A stretch of 53,878 nucleotides of DNA from NCBI GenBank assembly GCA_016281495.1, contig JAEEIU010000042.1, positions 1 through 53,878 on the forward strand, read 5' to 3'. The stretch's first letter is position 1. Each line of letters starts with the position of its first letter. Origin of the DNA: Treponema sp. (GTDB lineage Bacteria > Spirochaetota > Spirochaetia > Treponematales > Treponemataceae). This document shows, piece by piece, positions 19,337-26,794 of the stretch. The notes under the pieces are model-generated. The model had not been told where the DNA came from and made no database searches. It saw only the letters and a list, made by a program, of their open reading frames with translations. Position numbers and translations under genes: made by a program.

Positions 19337-19345
19337 ATTATAACA
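19337..19345 (-). promoter_or_regulatory. Extended -10 promoter of the exporter operon
   Basis: Minus strand TGTTATAAT (19345-19337), an extended -10; no good -35. It abuts the -35 box of the divergent substrate promoter, so the two promoters share DNA. Confidence 0.5.
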
Positions 19346-19346
19346 C

Positions 19347-19375
19347 TTGACAAAATAAAAGTATAGTATGATAAT
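19347..19375 (+). promoter_or_regulatory. Promoter of the substrate array
   Basis: TTGACA (19347-19352), 17-bp spacer, GATAAT (19370-19375). The predicted transcript starts near 19382 and has a leader of about 75 nt ending in AGGAGA (19445-19450). Confidence 0.6.
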
Positions 19376-19459
19376 TATAGTAATTATTCCATAAAGTTTT
19401 TTCCTGCATTTTTGAACATCCATGTAATAATTTAATCAAGTCTTAGGAGAAAAGTGATT

Positions 19460-20728
19460 ATGTTTAAATTTTTTAAGAAAAAGACACCCGACTACATTGA
19501 CCTTGATAACTACGACTATTCAGCCTTTGCCCGCGACATGACAGAGGAGGAGCTGCTTACTGTAAACGGTGGGAAATGGATAGGTAATTCAGATGCATCA
19601 GTGGCAGAAGCAGAGGTTGGTGATACGCTTAAAAGAAAAGATGGGACAGTGGTAACAATAACCCAGGCAGACATAGACTGGGCCAAAGAACAGATCAGTT
19701 CCCCATCAACAACCAGCACGACTACTACAACGGAAACCAGCTCAAGTACGTCTAGTACACCTTCGACCAGTACACCTCAGTCTTCTGTTGTAAAACGTGA
19801 TTCAACGCCGGAAAGGGAAAGCTCTACTGTTCTTGAGAACATTGCCAGATATAAAGCCTTGGCTGGTAATAATCAGATTAAGCCAACTACTGTGGGTGGA
19901 AAAAAGTCCAGTGGAACAGCTGTAACAGGACAAGCGGTTGAGGGAAAGAAGGTTGAGATGAAAGTTTCTGGATCTAATACCGAAAGTGTTGTTGAAATTA
20001 GTCCGCATTATAACAGCTCCACTTTCAAAGAAAAGGTGGCTGGATATACTGCAAAGGCTGTTAGGGATGCCGCAGGAAAAAGAACAAGAGGTTTTCCATC
20101 CACTACTGAAAATTATCCAAAGGCCCAAAAAGATGGACCAAGCCAGCTTGGAGACCAGGATCCACTACCGCTTTCAAAGGCAAATGGCTTTGATGTTCTT
20201 ACCGCTGAGTATACTCGTTCTGAAAATAAAATGGAAGTTACTTATTATAATATACGTAATGGACATGGAGTAACAGGCGTTCATTCATTTTCCTTTGAAA
20301 TGACGAACAAAGTACGGAATGAGCTGAATGGTTTAAGACAAGATCCTGATATAAAAACCATTCCGTCAAAGGGAGATCCCAATTGGTATTATCCAAGAGA
20401 ATTTCCAAACGGAGAATGGAATATTTTAAAGAGTATTCCAAAAGATGGATCTAAAGATTTTGGGACAGTTTTTATACCGACAAATGCCCACCAAGCAGTT
20501 ACCGTTTATGGGAATGATCCAGAACCTCCTAAATGCGTAAATGGTTCTTTACCTCCTGTTACAGGCACTCAAGATGATACGGGATATGGATTTCATTACA
20601 GTGATTATCAAACAACATGGGGTTGTGGTAGGGGTAGTACACAGGCAGATATAACTAAATTTGCTAAATGGTCTGATCAGGCACTGTCAACATTTTATGG
20701 AGGTTCATATGCCTATGTCCATGATTAA
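19460..20728 (+). CDS. Double-glycine-leader exported protein 1, L,D-transpeptidase/DUF5675-like C-terminus (putative toxin)
   Basis: Started at ATG 19460 (AGGAGA 9 nt upstream) rather than GTG 19454. 422 residues. Leader of 38 residues: positive patch KFFKKK, acidic-aromatic stretch, then MTEEELLTVNGG, with cleavage expected after Gly38. The next 45 residues (VGDTLxRxDGT ... DIxWAxEQISSP) and a Ser/Thr linker are nearly identical in the proteins at 21516 and 26795. The C-terminal 170 residues differ from both. They contain FPNGEWNI, an IPTNAHQAVTVYG strand and GFHYSDYQTTWGCGRG with His379 and Cys389, resembling the H...GC active-site layout of L,D-transpeptidase or DUF5675 folds. A peptidoglycan-directed toxin is my inference. 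It overlaps the downstream lipoprotein gene. Confidence 0.8.
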   Translation: MFKFFKKKTPDYIDLDNYDYSAFARDMTEEELLTVNGGKWIGNSDASVAEAEVGDTLKRKDGTVVTITQADIDWAKEQISSPSTTSTTTTTETSSSTSSTPSTSTPQSSVVKRDSTPERESSTVLENIARYKALAGNNQIKPTTVGGKKSSGTAVTGQAVEGKKVEMKVSGSNTESVVEISPHYNSSTFKEKVAGYTAKAVRDAAGKRTRGFPSTTENYPKAQKDGPSQLGDQDPLPLSKANGFDVLTAEYTRSENKMEVTYYNIRNGHGVTGVHSFSFEMTNKVRNELNGLRQDPDIKTIPSKGDPNWYYPREFPNGEWNILKSIPKDGSKDFGTVFIPTNAHQAVTVYGNDPEPPKCVNGSLPPVTGTQDDTGYGFHYSDYQTTWGCGRGSTQADITKFAKWSDQALSTFYGGSYAYVHD

Positions 20729-21419
20729 AAAGTTTTTGTTTTTATTTCAGAACAAAAACAAAGATGTAATTTGTTGTGGGAATGTTAAACTGCAAAAATA
20801 TATCTATCCAATTCTTTGTCTATTCATTTTGATGTTTGCTTTTGGATGTAAAGAAAAGAATGGTAGCAGTTCAATAAATGAAAAGAATGAAAAAGTAGCG
20901 CCCATACAGGATGTTGAATTAAACTTACCTGATGAAACCGTAAAAGAAGATGAACCAAAGCAATTAAAGGAAGTGCAGACTCCCCCGCCCGTTATGAATG
21001 AGCCATCAATATTTGATGATTTTTGGGGAAGCTTTCCTGATACACTGGATGTAAACGAAGTAAATGTTTTTGGGAATATTGAGGTTAAAGATGCTTCCGA
21101 TGAGAAGGATTCATATGCTTTTAGGAGTGGTTATGAAGCGGTAGTAAATGTATATGGTAAATATGGGAGTGTTGAGTATTGGGAAAAAGGAGAGATTCTA
21201 AAATTTCAAATATTATCATTGGAGAAAGAAACGGATCTCCATCCATTGAGCAGTTTCATTGGAAAAGATTATGAGTCAGTGTTAAATGCATATCCCGATT
21301 CAATTTATGAATTAAATGAGCATGAATTATCATATAATTCTACTAATTATGAATTTTTTATTACTTTTGACTTATCGGATGGAATTATCACTGAAATTGT
21401 TTTAGGTAGAAATCTATAA
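20709..21419 (+). CDS. Lipoprotein, candidate immunity partner of exported protein 1
   Basis: GGAGG (20699-20703) lies 5 nt before ATG 20709; ATG 20715 and 20721 are alternatives. The gene begins inside the 3' end of the substrate gene (20-bp overlap), so the two are translationally coupled. A long N-terminal stretch precedes a membrane segment and the lipobox MFAFGC. A low-complexity Glu/Lys/Pro linker follows, then about 150 residues with DSYAFRSGYEAVVNVYGKYGSVEYW and SFIGKDYESVLNAYPDSIYEL. I recognise no family. It is unrelated to the lipoproteins after proteins 2 and 3, as expected if it neutralises a different C-terminal domain. Confidence 0.75.
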   Translation: MPMSMIKKFLFLFQNKNKDVICCGNVKLQKYIYPILCLFILMFAFGCKEKNGSSSINEKNEKVAPIQDVELNLPDETVKEDEPKQLKEVQTPPPVMNEPSIFDDFWGSFPDTLDVNEVNVFGNIEVKDASDEKDSYAFRSGYEAVVNVYGKYGSVEYWEKGEILKFQILSLEKETDLHPLSSFIGKDYESVLNAYPDSIYELNEHELSYNSTNYEFFITFDLSDGIITEIVLGRNL

Positions 21420-21458
21420 GAGGTAATAACATAAGAATACCTTTGGGAATAAAGATGT

Positions 21459-21477
21459 TTTTGTTAGCATAACAAAA
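21459..21477 (+). terminator. Small A/T hairpin between lipoprotein 1 and exported protein 2
   Basis: TTTTGTTA (21459-21466) pairs exactly with TAACAAAA (21470-21477) around a GCA loop. No U-tract follows; it could be an attenuator or RNA-processing site between two cargo-immunity units. Confidence 0.35.
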
Positions 21478-21515
21478 TAATAAAAAAGTAAACATAAGGA
21501 GTGAAAGTAAAAAAA

Positions 21516-22874
21516 ATGTTTAAACTATTCAAGAAAAAAACACCGGTCTATATTGACCTAGAGAACTATGATTACTCATCATTCGCACGAGACATGACAG
21601 AAGAGGAGCTGCTGACTGTAAACGGTGGTAAAGAGATTGCCAATACCAACGAGGCAGTAGCTAATGCCAAGCCCGGAGATACCCTGACAAGAAGTGACAA
21701 TACAACAGTGGTAATTACAGAGGGAGACATTAAATGGGCACAGGAACAGATCAGTTCCCCATCAACAACCAGCACGACTACTACAACGGAAACCAGCTCA
21801 AGCTCAACAACAAGTTCAGAAAGCAACAATGACAGGCCCAGAGACCAGAACAATACTTCCGGCAGTGGAGGAAGCAAGGTTAATCTTGGGGCTGGTACAA
21901 TGACGGTCTCCGATTACATAGCCCAGCAAAAGAAGAAGGGAGCCGGAGCGACGCCAGCCGGACAGGCGGTAGAGGTCAGGAAGAATGAGGGGCAGGCTGC
22001 TGAAGGAAACCTGACGGAAAGGGGATATCCGAGCAGCAGGGATCCGAATCCAGGGAAGTATAATCCCAAGAAGGAAGAGGCTCTACCTGTGAATAAAAAT
22101 ACTACCGGCACTGGGAATCTTTCAGAACAAGGATATCCGAACAGTAGAACACCGGATGTTGGGACATTTTATCCTAGGCAGAAAACAAATTCAGAAAATA
22201 GAAAGATAAAAACTGCTGCACAAGAATATGCAGAAAACATGAAGAGGAAAAACTCTTATACTAAATTTGCAGATTGGGGAAAACTCGAAACTGATGCAGA
22301 CAACATGCGTATGCAAGATTATGCAAAATATACAAATGAAGATGATATTGAAGAGCAAAAAACTATACGAGCAAAAGATGGTACAATGAATGGGAATAAT
22401 CATTTTAGTTTAGTGGGTTGTAAAATGTGTGGAGCGGCAAAAATAGCAAGTGAAGTTGCAGGTCATAAAGTTGAAATGAAGGATGATATCAATGACCTTT
22501 ATGATGCAAATGGGGATGGTTACTTGTCTAGGGAAGAGGTTGAGGAAGCAATAAGAGCACAACTTCCTGAAGGTAAAACAGTACAAAGCGACTGGTTTGA
22601 GAAAACACTGACAAAAGAAAAACTTGATGAAATTGCAGGATGGGAAGGAACTACTTATATTCTGGGGATGGCAGAGAATGTCTATAAAGGAGAACCCCAT
22701 TGGGTTGTACTAACAGGATATAGTGTCAATGATAAAGGACAGGTACAATTTGATTATTCTCCTACAAGTTCAAATGATTTAGTTAATAATAGACAGTTTA
22801 TACTTGGAGACAAACAGTCTGGGCAGAATAATTATTTTACGATTTCACATATACAAACATTTACAATTCTTTAG
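21516..22874 (+). CDS. Double-glycine-leader exported protein 2 with C39/papain-like domain and EF-hand (putative toxin)
   Basis: ATG 21516 keeps the MFKLFKKK start seen in the paralogues; the in-frame GTG at 21501 overlaps the AAGGAG site and is unlikely. 452 residues. Leader ends TVNGG (Gly37-Gly38), followed by the shared 45-residue module and a Ser/Thr linker identical at the DNA level with protein 1. The middle is low-complexity and polar, with two GYPxSRxP repeats. The last 155 residues contain Cys302 (LVGCKMCGAAKIA), His395 (PHWVVLTGY) and Asn420/Asp421 (PTSSND), the layout of C39_2/papain-like peptidases. A canonical EF-hand loop DANGDGYLSREE (residues 330-341) lies between Cys and His. 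Secreted effector or toxin is inference. Confidence 0.82.
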   Translation: MFKLFKKKTPVYIDLENYDYSSFARDMTEEELLTVNGGKEIANTNEAVANAKPGDTLTRSDNTTVVITEGDIKWAQEQISSPSTTSTTTTTETSSSSTTSSESNNDRPRDQNNTSGSGGSKVNLGAGTMTVSDYIAQQKKKGAGATPAGQAVEVRKNEGQAAEGNLTERGYPSSRDPNPGKYNPKKEEALPVNKNTTGTGNLSEQGYPNSRTPDVGTFYPRQKTNSENRKIKTAAQEYAENMKRKNSYTKFADWGKLETDADNMRMQDYAKYTNEDDIEEQKTIRAKDGTMNGNNHFSLVGCKMCGAAKIASEVAGHKVEMKDDINDLYDANGDGYLSREEVEEAIRAQLPEGKTVQSDWFEKTLTKEKLDEIAGWEGTTYILGMAENVYKGEPHWVVLTGYSVNDKGQVQFDYSPTSSNDLVNNRQFILGDKQSGQNNYFTISHIQTFTIL

Positions 22875-22887
22875 GGGGGGGTGAACA

Positions 22888-23988
22888 GTGTTTAAATGTC
22901 TTAAATCAAATGGAACTGTTCTCCTTGTGCTATTGTTCCTGTCATGCAACAATGCAAGGACAGGGGAAACAAAACTGTCAAATAGGAATACAGAAGAATT
23001 TATATCCGAGGAAATAAAAGAAAATTCTGTTTCTGAAAAAGAAGAGGAAACCAAAGAAATCGCACAAGAAAATACGGAATATGTCTTTCCGTATGAAAGG
23101 GATGAGGAAGGCCTCTTAAAATTCACTGGAAAAAACAAGGCGGCAGAAGTTTTTGCCCCTTATTTTTCTAAAACATTGCCAAACTATGATTTTTTAATAC
23201 GGAATCCTTTCTTTCAAGAATCACTTTATATTGAAGATCTGGATGCAGTAAAAAACAAAATCGTCAAGGTCGAAGCCGAACAATACTCCTTGCGTGACGG
23301 TTCAAAATGTTGGATGGGAGATGGAGGAGAGTTCCAAATTAAAGATTGGAATTATTATTTTTTTGATTCAAATGGTATTATTACAGACGTTTTTAATCTA
23401 TACAAAGAAGTTCCAGAGAATGGAAGTGTAATCAATTGGAGTCATTCTAAGTATCACTGTGATGGTGAAAAACGTTTAGTCTCATCAAAGGATTGTTATG
23501 CGAACAAGGTTTCTGATTCATTTTCTGATTTGATTGTTGATGGGGACAAATTGCTTTTAAAGTCACAGAAAAGAACATATGCAACTGAATATTATAAGGA
23601 CAAAAAATATTTTTATCCAGACTATAGCAATAAATCAAAATTCTATGAAGATATTTTTACTGGAAACAGATATGTTAAAAATGAATGGAGGAATGGTGAA
23701 ATCTTTGAAACAAATGAGTATGCAAACGGGGTATTGGTTAAAAGACAGTTTCCGCATTTGAAACAAATGGTAACAGAAACATATGAGTTAAATGGAGAAG
23801 AAGGCTTTATAAAACAGGATGGAGAAATATTAAAAAGGGTAAGAAGAAAAATGAATCCCGCTGGTTTTGTCGAAGAGGAAGAAATAGGCCCTGTCGAAGA
23901 TGGAGCGGACGGGGTTTATGATTTTACTTACATAGAAATATTGGATTCCCCCGATGACATCCTGAAGAAATATTTTGGATTTGAATGA
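22888..23988 (+). CDS. Lipoprotein, candidate immunity partner of exported protein 2
   Basis: GTG start at 22888 behind a run of G (22874-22881); 13 bp after the substrate gene. Signal peptide with lipobox LFLSC (Cys20), an acidic Glu-rich linker, then a 260-residue domain beginning KAAEVFAPYFSKTLPNYDFLIRNPF and containing WNYYFFDSNGIITDVF. It is clearly homologous to the lipoprotein at 28203, which also follows a C39-like cargo, and not to the one at 20709. The last 12 codons and bases after the stop are identical to those of the 28203 gene. Family unknown; immunity is inferred from pairing. Confidence 0.78.
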   Translation: MFKCLKSNGTVLLVLLFLSCNNARTGETKLSNRNTEEFISEEIKENSVSEKEEETKEIAQENTEYVFPYERDEEGLLKFTGKNKAAEVFAPYFSKTLPNYDFLIRNPFFQESLYIEDLDAVKNKIVKVEAEQYSLRDGSKCWMGDGGEFQIKDWNYYFFDSNGIITDVFNLYKEVPENGSVINWSHSKYHCDGEKRLVSSKDCYANKVSDSFSDLIVDGDKLLLKSQKRTYATEYYKDKKYFYPDYSNKSKFYEDIFTGNRYVKNEWRNGEIFETNEYANGVLVKRQFPHLKQMVTETYELNGEEGFIKQDGEILKRVRRKMNPAGFVEEEEIGPVEDGADGVYDFTYIEILDSPDDILKKYFGFE

Positions 23989-23994
23989 TATGGT
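23942..23994 (+). repeat. 53-bp direct repeat, copy A (3' end of lipoprotein 2)
   Basis: 53 bases covering the codons for DSPDDILKKYFGFE, the TGA and the following ATATGGT are identical to 29356-29408. After copy A only a 12-codon stub (23990-24028, MVKHENQDDKKL) follows, where copy B leads into a full lipoprotein gene. Confidence 0.9.
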
Positions 23995-24136
23995 TAAGCA
24001 TGAGAATCAAGATGATAAAAAATTATAAGAAGTAAAAGTAAAAAAGTTTAATTCATCTAAGTAAAAGCAACCGATCTATTTTTGTTTCTTAAGAAAAATG
24101 ATTTTTTTATGATTTTAAAAGTTTGGAGGATATGAT

Positions 24137-24649
24137 ATGAAAAAGTTTTTAGGACTGTCTTTATTATTTTTGTTAGCAGGATGCTCCTTGTTGGAGCCGC
24201 CAGAAGGAGTTGCAGAGTTATCAGAAGCATCAGTATCAACTAGGATAGAAAGACCGACGACAACAGAGGAGATAGTTTATTGTAGTGCCGATGTAAAGAT
24301 TACCAATACAAGCGACAAGACGATATATAACTGCACGATTACCGCATCTGCCAAAACAGATTTGGGGGTTGAGCATTTTATTTCCCTGGATTACGATGTT
24401 AACATACCGCCATCTCAAAGCATATACGTCACTCTTGAGTGGACTTTGAAAAGGCCAATAAAAACTACAAATAAAACAGAATCTGATAGTAAAACAGATG
24501 GAACCAGCTTAGGTGACTCAGGATATTCTACTAATCATTCAACTACGACCTCAACAAGCACTTCTAAACCGGAGGTTACTTTGATAGAATATGGTGAAAA
24601 AGATTGGGATAAGACGTCCGTTACATTATTGGATTATTATTTCAATTAA
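24137..24649 (+). CDS. Small lipoprotein A flanking the TolC-like gene
   Basis: 170 residues, GGAGG 8 nt before the ATG. Lipobox LLAGC (Cys16). A single beta-sandwich-like domain (residues 35-110) with VYCSADVKITNTSDKTIYNC and SLDYDVNIPPSQSIYVTLEW, resembling FxLYD/DUF-type Ig-like folds. A Ser/Thr-rich segment and a conserved tail (KDWDKTSVTLLDYYFN) follow. It is about 65% identical by eye to the lipoprotein at 26217 on the other side of the TolC-like gene. It could be an accessory of the secretion channel or another immunity protein. Confidence 0.78.
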   Translation: MKKFLGLSLLFLLAGCSLLEPPEGVAELSEASVSTRIERPTTTEEIVYCSADVKITNTSDKTIYNCTITASAKTDLGVEHFISLDYDVNIPPSQSIYVTLEWTLKRPIKTTNKTESDSKTDGTSLGDSGYSTNHSTTTSTSTSKPEVTLIEYGEKDWDKTSVTLLDYYFN

Positions 24650-24708
24650 AATTACAAAGGAAAAGAAAGATAGTGGACTAGTAATAATTTTGGAGATAAA
24701 AAAAATAT

Positions 24709-26220
24709 ATGATATTAAAAAGTAAAATTATGATATTTACGTTACTTCTCATTTTAACTGGAAATGTTTTTTCTTTGGAAGAAGAGAAGATTGTTTGTGA
24801 TAATAAGCCTGCAGGCAACTATGCAATTAATGTAATAAGTAAAGTCATTAAAGAATCCCCAGAGGGGATAATTCTTAGCAACAATGCAGAGGCAGCAGAA
24901 CTGTCGTTTAAGCAGCAGGAAAAAGTCTGGCTTCCAACTGTTCAGCTTGATGTTTCTACAGGCATAAAAACAATGCAGGGTGATTATCAATATGTAAAAA
25001 ACAAGGGAATCTTGTCTTCCCCTCAAACAATAGTGGAGCCTACCGCTAATATCGGCATCTATCAAAAACTGCCTGGTAACGGACAGTTTTCAATTGATGT
25101 GGGTTATGGCTTCTCTTATCTTACCGGTCAGAACGCATATATCCAGCAGCCTTATTTGCAGTTTGGGTACACACAAAATTTTTCTGACGGGGCTTTTTTC
25201 TTTAAAAAAGATCCATCAGTTGAAATACTGAAAAACCAGCAGAAAATATTCATACTTGAAGAAAAAGAAGCGAAGTTTGAGCTTGCAACAAGGTTTATTA
25301 CAGCCGTTCAGAACTACAATCTTGCCTTGCTTGAACATGAATACTGCGAGGTATTGCTGAAAAAGACAAATGCAGAATATCAGGAACAAAGTTACAGACA
25401 CAAGAACGGGCAAAGAAATGATATAGAATTGTTTAACTCACATATGAATAAAACGCAAGCCATACAGAGTTATCAACAGGCTACTCAAAAACTTTTGGAA
25501 ATGGAAACAATCCTCGCCGGTTATGAAATTGAGGATATAATGATTCAAAGCAATCTGTTCAGGGAAGAAATTTTAAAACTCCTTGACATAACATATGGAG
25601 AAAAACTGCAGCAGACCATGCAGGAATATGAAATCCTTAATCAGATTGATAATGAAAAATGGTCTTATAAGATTGAAGAAGCAAAAATGGCCCCTTCGTT
25701 ATTCATTCAAACATCTTTTGTTCCAGATCAGAATAAAAACAGCGAATACAGTGATTTAAGCCGTTCTCTTAGGAATCTTGTAAAAACACGGTATGCGTGG
25801 AACATCAGCACAACTATTGGGATTAGCGTAGGCCTTGATTTTACGTCACAAGGAAAAGCCTTAAGGGAAGTTTCCGATAAAAAAATACAGAATCTTAACT
25901 TGCAGCTGGAACTGCTTCGGGATGAACAGAATAATGTGCGGAATCTGTATAGAGAATGGACGATAGCCTTTTCTTCATATTGTGAAGATATGGAGAAGGC
26001 ACTGAAAGAGGAAGAGAAATACAGGAAGGACATAAAAATACTAATGGACAGAAACCTTATAACGGAGGCAGAATACTGGTCAACAGAGGCAAGCTATTAT
26101 GAAACCCGCTTGAATTATTACCGTAGTATCTGGAATATGATACAGGGTAAAATAAATATATTAAAACTGTCATCAGACTGGGAAGAATTCATTCAGCAAT
26201 TTTTGGAGGTAATGGAATGA
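24709..26220 (+). CDS. TolC-like outer-membrane efflux/secretion factor
   Basis: 503 residues with an N-terminal signal peptide (ending NVFS-L). It has the two-fold repeated helical-hairpin plan of the OEP family: helix VISKVIKESPEGIILSNNAEAAELSFKQQEKVWLPTVQLDVSTGIK, then beta strands (FSIDVGYGFSYLTG), long coiled-coils (KLEL/QNYN region), a second half with KMAPSLFIQTSF and the strand TIGISVGLDF, and a final helix with NLITEAEYWSTEASYYETRLNYYRS. It would supply the outer-membrane channel for the C39 ABC/HlyD pair at 15976-19292. GGAGAT lies 12 nt before ATG 24709; it overlaps the next gene by ATGA. Confidence 0.88.
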   Translation: MILKSKIMIFTLLLILTGNVFSLEEEKIVCDNKPAGNYAINVISKVIKESPEGIILSNNAEAAELSFKQQEKVWLPTVQLDVSTGIKTMQGDYQYVKNKGILSSPQTIVEPTANIGIYQKLPGNGQFSIDVGYGFSYLTGQNAYIQQPYLQFGYTQNFSDGAFFFKKDPSVEILKNQQKIFILEEKEAKFELATRFITAVQNYNLALLEHEYCEVLLKKTNAEYQEQSYRHKNGQRNDIELFNSHMNKTQAIQSYQQATQKLLEMETILAGYEIEDIMIQSNLFREEILKLLDITYGEKLQQTMQEYEILNQIDNEKWSYKIEEAKMAPSLFIQTSFVPDQNKNSEYSDLSRSLRNLVKTRYAWNISTTIGISVGLDFTSQGKALREVSDKKIQNLNLQLELLRDEQNNVRNLYREWTIAFSSYCEDMEKALKEEEKYRKDIKILMDRNLITEAEYWSTEASYYETRLNYYRSIWNMIQGKINILKLSSDWEEFIQQFLEVME

Positions 26221-26729
26221 AAAAATATTTTGGATTAGCTTTACTATTCTTGTTGGTAAGTTGCTCACTTTATGAAACACCAGATGGAAAAGCGGAACTG
26301 TCGGAATCTTCAATATCTACCAGATTAGAAAGGCCAACTACTACAGAAGAGATAGTGTATTGTACTGCCGATGTGAAGGTTACAAATACAGGTGATAAGC
26401 CAATGTACAGCTGTACAATTACGGCGGTTGCAAAATCAAACCTGGGAATAGAGCACTACATTTCATTAACTTATGACGTTAATCTAAAACCGTCACAAAG
26501 TATATATCTTACTCTGGAATGGCATTTGGTAAGGCAGATAGAAACAGCCAATGTATCAAGCTCTCTGGGTAATACCTCTGGTTATAGCAATGGAAGTTCA
26601 TATTCTTCTTCAAGTCATTCTTCTACCCATACAACAGGTACTAGTGAAAATGAAGTAACTGTAATTCCAAACGGAGAGATAGACTGGGATAAAACTTCTG
26701 TAAAAATATTGGATTATTTTTTCAGTTGA
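26217..26729 (+). CDS. Small lipoprotein B flanking the TolC-like gene
   Basis: 170 residues; starts inside the stop of the TolC-like gene (ATGA, 26217-26220), preceded by TGGAGG. Lipobox LLVSC. Same domain plan as the protein at 24137: LSESSISTRLERPTTTEEIVYC, SLTYDVNLKPSQSIYLTLEW, a Ser-rich segment and tail DWDKTSVKILDYFFS. The tight coupling to the channel gene favours a role in the export apparatus over a role as immunity to one cargo. Function unknown. Confidence 0.78.
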   Translation: MKKYFGLALLFLLVSCSLYETPDGKAELSESSISTRLERPTTTEEIVYCTADVKVTNTGDKPMYSCTITAVAKSNLGIEHYISLTYDVNLKPSQSIYLTLEWHLVRQIETANVSSSLGNTSGYSNGSSYSSSSHSSTHTTGTSENEVTVIPNGEIDWDKTSVKILDYFFS

Positions 26730-26794
26730 TGTTATTAAATTCAAGTAATTAGGTACTAAAATAAATCTAAAGAAGAGGAAGGAGGATAACGAAA

